NCBI GenBank assembly: GCA_964525595.1
Contig: CAZGHF010000023.1
Coordinates: 1 to 5,366, forward strand
Direction: 5' to 3'
Source: CAZGHF01 sp964525595
GTDB taxonomy: Bacteria; Patescibacteriota; Minisyncoccia; UBA6257; GWB1-50-10
Length of the DNA stretch: 5,366 nt
The notes below the pieces were generated by a model. It was given only the letters and a program-made list of their open reading frames with translations, ran no database searches and had not been told where the DNA came from. Positions 1-5,366 of this stretch are shown piece after piece; the stretch's first letter is position 1, and every line of letters starts with the position of its first letter. The position numbers and the translations under genes were made by a program.

Positions 1-219
1 AACTAGTACCGTGAGGGAAAGGTGAGAAGCAGCCCGGTTAGGGCGGTGAAATAGTACCTGAAACCATTTACTTACAAAGAGCTGGAGGCTTAATCCGCCG
101 CAAGGCGGACGGCTGACAGCGTGCCTATTGAAGAATGAGCCAACGAGTTTATCTACATGGCAAGATTAATCCGCTTCGGCGGAGAAGTCGCAGCGAAAGC
201 GAGTGTTAAAAGCGCGCAT

Positions 220-238
220 ACCAGTGCTTCGCACTGGT
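220..238 (+). other. 23S rRNA expansion hairpin, near E. coli ~650
   Basis: An 8-bp perfect stem (ACCAGTGC with GCACTGGT) closes on a TTC loop. E. coli has only a short linker between its GGGCGTTAAG segment and GTATAGACCCGAAACC, so this hairpin is extra relative to E. coli. It lies within the mature rRNA and does not disrupt the conserved flanks. Confidence 0.75.
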
Positions 239-1190
239 TAGTCGTGTGGATAAGACCCGAAACCAGACGAGCTTGCCCTGGCCAGGATGAGCCCCGAGTA
301 AGATCGGGAGGAGGTCCGCACCCGTAGGTCGTGCAACGCCTTGGGATGAGCTGGGGTAAGGAGTGAAAAGCTAATCGAGTTTGGTAATAGCTGGTTCTCT
401 CCGAAATAGTTTTTGGACTAGCCTCATATGTTCCTCTTCGGAGGTAGAGCACTGGAAGATGTGAATAGGGCGCAAGCTCGTCACATCTATCAAACTCCGA
501 ATGCCGGAGAGTTAAGTATGGGAGTCAGACTGTGGGGGCTAAGCTCCATGGTCGCGAGGGAAAAAGCCCAGACCGCCGTCTAAGGTCCCTAAGTGTATGC
601 TAAGTGTTAAAGGTGGTGATTATCCACAAACAGATAGGAGGTTGGCTTAGAGGTAGCCATCCTTTAAAGAATGTGTAACAACTCACTATTCGAGGATGAT
701 TGCGCCGAAAATTTACCGGGGCTAAGCATACCGCCGAAGACGCGGATTCGTCTTTCTTTTAGAAAGACGAGTGGTAGGAGAGCATTTCTTGTGCACTGAA
801 GGCGGACTCGCGAGAGCTGCTGGAGCGCAAGGAAGAGAAAATGTTGGCATGAGTAATCACAAAGCTGGTGAAAATCTAGCTCCCCGAAAATCCAAGGTTT
901 CCTCCGCAACGGAAATCGACGGAGGGTTAGGCGGCCCTAAGGCGATGGCGAAAGCCGTAGTCGAAGGACAGCTGGTTAATATTCCAGCCCGCCATATGTG
1001 GGATACCGATGGGAAGACGAAGGAAATAAGTCCGGGCGTCTTAATGGTTTGGTGTTTTTGACGTGAAAAGTTGTACTCCAGGCAAATCCGGAGTGCTGTC
1101 TTTAATGACAAAATTTGCGCGTTGAAGAAAGGTATGGTTTTTGCCGTACCGATTCGGATGAAGAGCCTTCCAAGAAATATCTCTAGGTAA

Positions 1191-1253
1191 GCGCCCTCTG
1201 AACAAATCCAGCAAGTATTGACCAGTATCTTGTTGTATTTGTTCAGAGGACGC
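1191..1253 (+). other. 23S rRNA domain III expansion hairpin
   Basis: Two arms at 1191-1206 and 1238-1253 pair over 16 positions with one C/A mismatch, including a perfect 12-bp core (CCTCTGAACAAA with TTTGTTCAGAGG). The 31-base apical part (1207-1237) contains CAAG and CTTG segments that can form a smaller inner stem. The insertion sits just after the 3' strand of helix 58 (CTCTAGGTAA, 1181-1190) and before CGTACC at 1271-1276. E. coli has only about 20 nucleotides there. It may stay as a surface helix of the large subunit or be cut out as an intervening sequence. No ORF is associated with it. Confidence 0.85.
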
Positions 1254-2058
1254 TGAGACGCATGTGGCTCCGTACCGGAAACCGCCACAGGTGGATAGGG
1301 CGAGTAGCCCAAGGGGAACGAGTGAGTCCTCGTTAAGGAACTCGGCAAAAAAGCGGCCGTAACTTCGGGATAAGGCCTGCCCACGGTAAAATGTGGGCCG
1401 CAGCTAAAGTCTCTCTGGCGACTGTTTACCAAAAACACAGCTCCCTGCGAACTCGTAAAGAGGATGTATAGGGGGTGACGCCTGACCGATGCGAGAAGGT
1501 TAACGTTGGGGGTCATAGGAAAAGCAATTTTCTTTTGGCTCACTGACCGAAGCCCTCGTCAATGTCAGCGGTAACTATAACTGTTCTAAGGTAGCGCAAT
1601 TCCTTTCCGGGTAAGTTCCGGAGCGCACGAAAGGCGTAACGACTGGAGAACTGTCTCGACGAGGAGCTCGATGAAAATGCGATGCCCGTGAAGACGCGGG
1701 CTACCGGCAGCAAGACGAAAAGACCCCGGAAGCTTTACTGTAGCTTGGTATTGATATTAAGGTTTTAATGCGTAGCGTAGTGGGGAGGCTTTGAAGGTTC
1801 GATTTCGGTCGGACTGGAGCCGCCAATGAAACACCCATCTTTAAGATTTTAATGTCTAACCTGTACGGCAAAAACGTACGGGAACAGTGCCTGGTGGGCA
1901 GTTTAAATGGGGCATTTTCCTCCTAAAGAGTAACGGAGGAGTTTATCAAGGTTGGCTTAGCGCGGATGGAAATCGCGCTGGACGTGCAAAGGCATAAGCC
2001 AGCTTAACTGCAAGGCATACACGCCGCGCAGGTGCGAAAGCAGAACTTAGCGACCCGA

Positions 2059-2100
2059 CCGCAATATTATTGTTTACAATGATTCTTTATAGAAAGGCGG
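2059..2100 (+). other. 23S rRNA extended hairpin in the helix 88 region
   Basis: Between the conserved GGTGCGAAAGCAG and CAACGGATAAAAG segments this rRNA is about 20 nucleotides longer than E. coli. An outer CCGC/GCGG stem (2059-2062 with 2097-2100) encloses an AT-rich 7-bp stem (2066-2072 with 2077-2083, one G-U pair, loop TTTA) and an A/T-rich linker. The eye alignment to E. coli numbering shifts by exactly this 20 bases between the 2057 and 2451 landmarks. Confidence 0.75.
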
Positions 2101-2251
2101 GAGACAACGGATAAAAGTTACTCCGGGGATAACAGGCTGGTCTCCTCCGAGCGTCCCTAGCGACGAGGAGGTTCGGCACCTCGATGTCGGCTCATCACAT
2201 CCCGGGGGTGGAGAAGCTCCCAAGGGTTTGGCTGTTCGCCAATTAAAGTGA

Positions 2252-2286
<35 letters not shown>

Positions 2287-2589
2287 TGGTCTCTATCTGC
2301 TGTCGGCGTTAAGCGTTTGAGGGAAGTTGACCCTAGTACGAGAGGATCGGGTTGAACGAACCTCTGGTCTACTGGCTTTGGTACCAACTGAATCGCCAGG
2401 TAGCTAAGTTCGGACGGGATAAGTGCTGAAAGCATATAAGCGCGAAGCCTCTCCCAAGATTAGACGCTATGGATTCCTGGAAGACTACCAGGTTGATAGG
2501 CTCTAGGTGTAAGTGCAGTAATGTATTTAGCCGAGGAGTACTAATAAATCTATTTGCTGATTTCTATCTCACAAAGCTGACTTCACAAA

Positions 2590-2737
2590 AATTATTGATA
2601 ATGGTTTCCCGGTGATTTAGTGGCGTGTGCCCCACCCGTTCCCATTCCGAACACGGAAGTGAAAGCGCGCCATACCGATGATACTGCCCTTCGAGGGTGG
2701 GACAGTAGGCTTTGCCGGGAGTCCATTATTAATAATT
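2590..2737 (+). other. AT-rich stem flanking 5S rRNA (precursor processing stem)
   Basis: The 15 bases before the 5S gene (2590-2604) pair with the 15 bases after it (2723-2737), with a single G-U wobble. In the precursor the whole 5S would be presented on a long duplex stacked on helix I. Such stems around rRNAs are known substrates of RNase III-type or RNase M5-type maturation enzymes. Which enzyme acts here cannot be read from the window. Confidence 0.7.
2606..2721 (+). rRNA. rrf: 5S ribosomal RNA
   Basis: This is the 5S rRNA of the large-subunit central protuberance. The closing helix pairs TCCCGG (2607-2612) with CCGGGA (2715-2720). Inside are the conserved CCCATTCCGAACACGGAAGT block of the loop B/C region (2640-2659), followed by GTGAAA-type sequence, the ACCGATGATACTG strand (2673-2685) and a CCTTCGAGG hairpin. 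The length of about 116 bases is normal. It starts about 40 bases after the 23S 3' end, so 23S and 5S are surely co-transcribed. The ends are set from helix I and may be off by one to three bases. The gene is embedded in a longer AT-rich flanking stem, listed separately. Confidence 0.95.
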
Positions 2738-2743
2738 AAAAAC

Positions 2744-2770
2744 GGCGGCAGTCCTTAGGGACTGACCGCC
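2744..2770 (+). terminator. GC-rich hairpin after the rRNA operon, possible terminator
   Basis: GGCGGCAGTCC (2744-2754) pairs with GGACTGACCGCC (2759-2770), giving 11 base pairs, a single bulged A (2765) and the loop TTAG. It lies between the 5S gene and pgk, where an rRNA operon terminator would be expected. However, plus-strand sequence after it (ATAGTAAGTT) has no T-run. The A-rich run on its left would give a T-rich tail only for minus-strand transcription. It may be a factor-assisted terminator, an RNA-end stabiliser, or part of a read-through leader for pgk. Confidence 0.4.
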
Positions 2771-2779
2771 ATAGTAAGT

Positions 2780-2785
2780 TATACT
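2780..2785 (+). promoter_or_regulatory. Candidate -10 box for a leaderless pgk transcript
   Basis: TATACT matches the sigma70 -10 consensus at five of six positions. It ends 8 bases before the pgk ATG at 2794, so transcription would start at or within 1-2 bases of the start codon. There is no recognisable -35 hexamer at 16-18 bases upstream and no extended TG. The call therefore rests on the -10 match and on the absence of a Shine-Dalgarno site before pgk. Confidence 0.3.
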
Positions 2786-2793
2786 TAATAAGT

Positions 2794-3888
2794 ATGATTC
2801 ATTATATTAGTCCCAAGATGCTCGAAAAATTCCGTGGTAAAACATGTCTTTTAAGGATTGATTTAAATGCGAAACCGGGCCGGGAGAAGAAGTTTCTTCG
2901 CGTTGAGGCAGTTTTGCCGACGCTCAAGATACTCGTCAAAAACGGCGTGAGAGTGGTTATTTTAAGCCACCGTGGCCGACCGAAAAGATACAATCCAAAA
3001 TTATCTCTCAAGTCTTTCGCTCCAATTTTGAGCCGAAAACTGGGCAAAAAAGTAAAATTCATGCCGGGATTGAAAACTTCCGGAGATGGGCAAATATTTC
3101 TTCTCGAAAACCTTCGTTTTTATCCTGGTGAGAATAAAAACGATGGCAAGCTTGCTAAAAAGCTCTCGGAGTTGGGAGATTTCTATATTAATGAGGCTTT
3201 TGCTTTTTCGCACAGGAAAACCGCGTCAATGGTTGCAATTACAAAATATTTGCCGTCTTACGGAGGACTTCTTTTGAAGAAAGAGATTGAAAACTTGGAT
3301 TCGGCCGTGAAGAAAACCAGAAAACCCTTCGTAGTCGTAATCGGCGGCGCGAAAGTAGGGGACAAGCTCGGTATTATGAGCTATCTTTGGAAAAAAGCGG
3401 ACTATTTTCTTCTGGGAAGCGGTCCGGCCACCACTTTTTTTGCGGCTGAAGGCCTGCCGACCGGCAAATCGTTGGTGGACGAAGCTTCAATTCCAAAGAT
3501 ACGAAAGTTTGTCAGTTCGAAAAAACTCGTTCTGCCAATCGATATAAAAATGAAAGACAGGCAAATTCTCGACATCGGCGAGAAAACGGCGAAAAGATAT
3601 TCGGAAATAATATCAAAGGCCGGAACCGTCGTCTGGAACGGCCCAGTCGGTTTATTTGAAGAGAAAGAATTCAGCGGAGGCACGAGGGCAATTTGGAGAG
3701 CAATTCTAAAAAATAAAAAAGCCCGAATGGTTGTGGGCGGCGGCGAAACACTCGCTTCGCTAAAATTAGTCACTAGTTATCAGTCATTGGTCGCCAGAAA
3801 TAAGAATTTGTTCCTTTCAACGGGAGGGGGAGCGATGTTAGAATATTTATCCGGCGAAAAATTGCCTGGAATTGAAGCATTAAAATGA
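2794..3888 (+). CDS. pgk: Phosphoglycerate kinase, compact form
   Basis: A cytosolic enzyme of lower glycolysis that transfers phosphate between 1,3-bisphosphoglycerate and ADP to give 3-phosphoglycerate and ATP. At 364 residues it is shorter than the usual 390-415. The substrate-binding N-domain is intact: RIDLN (D23, N25), R36, SHRGRP (H59, R62), LLENLRF (R108) and SHRKTAS (R141). The nucleotide domain has GGAKVGDK (K187, K191), GSGPATTF, WNGPVGLFE (281-289), GGGE (315-318) and STGGGA (342-347). Most of the shortening falls between LPID (247-250) and DIG (260-262), where E. coli has about 20 more residues. GGGE replaces the usual GGGD, whose Asp helps bind Mg-nucleotide. The start at 2794 gives the normal N-terminal length before the first beta strand; Met9 is a less complete alternative. 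No Shine-Dalgarno site is visible. The stop overlaps the next gene as ATGA. Confidence 0.96.
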   Translation: MIHYISPKMLEKFRGKTCLLRIDLNAKPGREKKFLRVEAVLPTLKILVKNGVRVVILSHRGRPKRYNPKLSLKSFAPILSRKLGKKVKFMPGLKTSGDGQIFLLENLRFYPGENKNDGKLAKKLSELGDFYINEAFAFSHRKTASMVAITKYLPSYGGLLLKKEIENLDSAVKKTRKPFVVVIGGAKVGDKLGIMSYLWKKADYFLLGSGPATTFFAAEGLPTGKSLVDEASIPKIRKFVSSKKLVLPIDIKMKDRQILDIGEKTAKRYSEIISKAGTVVWNGPVGLFEEKEFSGGTRAIWRAILKNKKARMVVGGGETLASLKLVTSYQSLVARNKNLFLSTGGGAMLEYLSGEKLPGIEALK

Positions 3889-4721
3889 AAAACACAGTTA
3901 TTTTATACCACTCCAATTGTCCCGACGGTTTCGGAGCCGCTTTCGCGGCCTGGAAAAAATTCGGCAGGAGAGCGACCTATGTCCCGGTCGATCGCAAACC
4001 AGTTTTATCAACAGGGTTAAAAGGCAAAACAGTTTATAGTCTTGATTTTGTTCATAACGAACCCATGCTTTCCAAGCTTTTGAAAACGGCTAAAAAAGTT
4101 ATATTTATCGACCACCACATTACCACCAGAAAAGACGTTAAAAGAGGGTTTGACTGGCTGTTTGATTTAAATCACTCCGGAGCAGTGCTTGCCTGGAAAT
4201 ATTTCCACCCTAATAAAAAAGTTCCCAAATTGCTCAAGTATATTGAGGAGGGAGACTTATGGAAATTCCGCTCGTCGAACATTCACTTCCTTTTAGGATA
4301 TATTTATTCCCTGCCTTACGATTTTAAAGCTTGGAATAAACTCTCTCGCGATATGGAAAAAGCGGCAAATCGTAGAAACTACATAAAATTCGGAAAATTA
4401 ATTTCCGATTATAACGACATTATCGTGAAGGGTGTTGTTAAAAGGGCAGAACTGGTAAGGTTCGGAAAATATAAGGTTCTCGCAGCGAACAGTTCCGTCA
4501 AAAAGTTCACTTCGGAAATAGGCCACGAACTCTGTCGGCGCAAGCCGCCGTTTGGCATAATCTGGTTCGCTGAAAAAGACGGAATTAAGGTTTCTCTCCG
4601 CTCAAAAGGTTCGGTTGATGTTTCAAAAATTGCCAAGAAGTTCGGCGGCGGCGGTCATAAAGCTTCATCTGGCTTCACTTTACCCCGAAACGCAAAACTG
4701 CCATGGAAAATTCTAAAGTAA
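3885..4721 (+). CDS. DHH/DHHA1 family phosphoesterase
   Basis: A 278-residue DHH-superfamily metal-dependent phosphoesterase, in the same fold class as RecJ and nanoRNases NrnA/NrnB. The DHH catalytic domain (about 1-130) shows motif I HSNCPDGFGAA (H9, C12, D14), motif II SLDF (D54), motif III IDHH (75-78), an HSGA segment (97-100) and motif IV EEGDLW (D124). The C-terminal DHHA1 domain (about 190-265) ends in GGGGHKASSGF (254-264), the substrate-binding glycine-rich motif. There is no signal peptide or membrane segment. A likely activity is hydrolysis of short oligonucleotides or small nucleotide substrates; the exact substrate cannot be read. The first motif I metal ligand, Asp in RecJ-type DxDG, is Cys12 here, as in a CxDG-type subgroup I recall. 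Its ATG overlaps the pgk stop by 4 bases, and its end overlaps the RNase H gene by 19 bases. Confidence 0.9.
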   Translation: MKNTVILYHSNCPDGFGAAFAAWKKFGRRATYVPVDRKPVLSTGLKGKTVYSLDFVHNEPMLSKLLKTAKKVIFIDHHITTRKDVKRGFDWLFDLNHSGAVLAWKYFHPNKKVPKLLKYIEEGDLWKFRSSNIHFLLGYIYSLPYDFKAWNKLSRDMEKAANRRNYIKFGKLISDYNDIIVKGVVKRAELVRFGKYKVLAANSSVKKFTSEIGHELCRRKPPFGIIWFAEKDGIKVSLRSKGSVDVSKIAKKFGGGGHKASSGFTLPRNAKLPWKILK

Positions 4722-5113
4722 TTATCTACACCGACGGCGGCTCGCGGGGGAATCCGGGCCCGGCCGCAATCGGTGTTGTTATAAGAGACAAAGGTTATAG
4801 CGAAGCAATAGGGGAAACAACCAATAATGTTGCCGAATACAAAGCTATAATCTTCGCCCTGAAAAAAACCAAAGCCCTTTTGGGCGGCAAAAAAGTAAAA
4901 GAGACCGAACTGGAAATCCGTTCTGATAGCGAACTTATAGTAAGCCAGCTGAAAGGAAAGTATAAGATAAAGGACGAAGAACTAAAAACTCTTTTCATCG
5001 AGGTTTGGAATCGTAAGCAGGACTTTAAGAAAGTTGATTTTACGCTCATTCCCCGCGAGAAAAACAAAGCCGCTGATAAACTGGTAAACTCTGAACTAAA
5101 TACTCTTCTTTAA
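4703..5113 (+). CDS. rnhA: Ribonuclease HI family protein
   Basis: A 136-residue single-domain RNase H type 1 that would cut the RNA strand of RNA-DNA hybrids using two metal ions. All four catalytic acids are present: D11 in YTDGGSRGNPGP, E45 in NNVAEYKA, D75 in RSDSELIV and D125 in NKAAD. It lacks the long basic protrusion and the His of the E. coli GHxGxxxNExAD loop; IPREKNKAAD replaces it, as in the shorter RnhA-like (RVT_3-type) bacterial and archaeal enzymes. There is no N-terminal hybrid-binding domain. The ATG lies 19 bases inside the DHH gene with no Shine-Dalgarno site, which suggests translation coupled to that gene. The start is supported because the first beta strand begins at residue 5. 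Likely roles are removal of Okazaki primers, R-loops or embedded ribonucleotides. The symbol is given by family; orthology to E. coli rnhA is not shown. Confidence 0.93.
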   Translation: MENSKVIIYTDGGSRGNPGPAAIGVVIRDKGYSEAIGETTNNVAEYKAIIFALKKTKALLGGKKVKETELEIRSDSELIVSQLKGKYKIKDEELKTLFIEVWNRKQDFKKVDFTLIPREKNKAADKLVNSELNTLL

Positions 5114-5123
5114 AGCAGAAGAC

Positions 5124-5152
5124 TTGACTTTTTCTTATTTTTGTTTTAAACT
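5124..5152 (+). promoter_or_regulatory. Sigma70-type promoter upstream of the GGDEF gene
   Basis: A -35 box TTGACT (5124-5129, five of six consensus bases) and a -10 box TAAACT (5147-5152, four of six) are separated by an optimal 17 bases of T-rich DNA. Predicted initiation is near 5159, leaving a leader of about 40 bases. It begins 11 bases after the RNase H stop, consistent with a new transcription unit. Confidence 0.55.
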
Positions 5153-5175
5153 AAAAAAAGAACCTCACGTTTGTT

Positions 5176-5181
5176 TATAAT
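5176..5181 (+). promoter_or_regulatory. Alternative -10 box, perfect TATAAT
   Basis: A perfect TATAAT lies 17 bases before the GGDEF start codon. No -35 box is found at standard distance, where an A-run occupies the site. Transcription from it would start around 5188, inside the Shine-Dalgarno site, so it is the weaker candidate and may be chance in AT-rich sequence. Confidence 0.25.
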
Positions 5182-5187
5182 CCAGCT

Positions 5188-5192
5188 GGGAG
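5188..5192 (+). promoter_or_regulatory. Ribosome binding site of the GGDEF gene
   Basis: GGGAG sits 6 bases before the ATG at 5199, a good Shine-Dalgarno match and spacing. It fixes this ATG as the start. It is the only clear Shine-Dalgarno sequence before any gene in the window. Confidence 0.7.
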
Positions 5193-5198
5193 ACAGTC

Positions 5199-5366
5199 AT
5201 GGCTGAATCAGTGGTTGCGACCGCGGCGGTGTTTTTTTTCGCCACGACCGTCGTCCTTCTTCTATTTCTTTGGAAGAAGGAGAAGGAGATTAAGAAGACC
5301 AGAGACTTGTCCGAAGTGGACGAGCTCACTGGACTCTTGAACCGCCGGGGATTCGAAGAGCGAGTC
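5199..5366 (+). CDS. Membrane-anchored GGDEF-domain protein (putative diguanylate cyclase), cut at the window edge
   Basis: Fifty-six codons are open to the end of the window with no stop. Residues 5-25 form a hydrophobic helix rich in V, A, F and L. A basic stretch follows (WKKEKEIKK, 25-33), so by the positive-inside rule the C-terminal part is cytosolic. Residues 41-52 read DELTGLLNRRGF, the hallmark entry of a GGDEF domain (consensus D-x-L-T-G-L-x-N-R-R). Complete proteins of this type make cyclic di-GMP from two GTP; the GGDEF active-site loop lies beyond the window, so activity is unproven. With no room for a sensor domain before the cyclase, it is a minimal membrane-tethered type. It has its own promoter and Shine-Dalgarno site, and G/C-ending codons dominate (about two thirds; all five Lys are AAG), unlike the AAA-rich genes upstream. 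Confidence 0.85.
   Translation, partial: MAESVVATAAVFFFATTVVLLLFLWKKEKEIKKTRDLSEVDELTGLLNRRGFEERV

Noticed and set aside
153..452. Minus-strand open frame of 99 codons
   Set aside because: Antisense to conserved 23S rRNA segments; no family motif.
748..770. Perfect 10-bp hairpin TCGTCTTTCT/AGAAAGACGA
   Set aside because: It is the normal helix 45 of 23S rRNA, only a few base pairs longer than in E. coli; ordinary length variation.
771..1061. Plus-strand open frame of 96 codons
   Set aside because: It is a reading of 23S rRNA sequence, which aligns base by base with rRNA conserved blocks.
857..1543. Open frame of 228 codons on the minus strand
   Set aside because: It lies wholly inside the conserved 23S rRNA on the opposite strand; the translation has no recognisable domain and its composition reflects rRNA.
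2566..2605. tRNA gene in the 23S-5S spacer
   Set aside because: The spacer is only about 40 bases, too short for a tRNA, and half of it forms the 5S flanking stem.
3402..3773. Minus-strand open frame of 123 codons inside pgk
   Set aside because: Shadow of the strongly supported pgk frame; no motif, no ribosome binding site.
3879..3890. Programmed -1 frameshift fusing PGK to the DHH protein at TTAAAATGA
   Set aside because: The sequence is not a canonical slippery heptamer and the DHH gene has its own ATG; ATGA overlaps are ordinary translational coupling.
5105..5133. CTTCT...AGAAG hairpin followed by T-rich DNA after the RNase H gene, as a terminator
   Set aside because: The stem is only 5 A/T-rich base pairs and the T-run starts 8 bases later, so it is too weak to support; the same sequence is better read as the promoter region.

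Overview
The window most likely comes from a small-genome uncultured bacterium of the Candidate Phyla Radiation (Patescibacteria, Parcubacteria-like). This is inference from several traits together: a bacterial 23S rRNA with several private hairpin expansions, a compact 364-residue phosphoglycerate kinase, tightly overlapping genes with almost no Shine-Dalgarno sequences, and lysine-rich proteins. No tree or database search was possible, and E. coli 23S numbering below comes from an alignment made by eye from memory.

Positions 1 to about 2565 hold the 3' five-sixths of a 23S rRNA gene on the plus strand, entering near E. coli nucleotide 450 and running to the 3' end. Conserved landmarks are present in order: helix 69, the peptidyl-transferase loop, the A-loop and the sarcin-ricin loop. 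No intron or homing-endonuclease ORF interrupts this part. Differences from E. coli are extra hairpins (220-238, 1191-1253, 2059-2100), an apparently missing helix 98, and an A-U pair replacing G2057-C2611. About 40 bases later comes a 5S rRNA (about 2606-2721) enclosed by a 15-bp AT-rich stem, then a GC-rich hairpin at 2744-2770.

From 2794 to 5113 three plus-strand genes form a head-to-tail overlapping set: phosphoglycerate kinase (pgk), a DHH/DHHA1 phosphoesterase and a type I ribonuclease H. The overlaps (4 and 19 bases) imply one transcript with translational coupling. pgk serves lower glycolysis. The two nucleases could act in sequence on RNA: RNase H cuts RNA in RNA-DNA hybrids and a DHH enzyme could trim short oligonucleotides to mononucleotides, but that link is inference.

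A short intergenic region (5114-5198) carries a sigma70-like promoter and the only clear Shine-Dalgarno site in the window. It leads into a gene cut by the window edge (5199-5366) that encodes a single-membrane-span protein entering a GGDEF (diguanylate cyclase) domain. Its codon use differs from the preceding genes.

I see no CRISPR array, mobile element, tRNA or clearly new system. The points most worth a second look are the compensated A2057-U2611 pair, the rRNA expansions, the RNA-degradation gene pair with an altered DHH metal motif, and the GGDEF gene.
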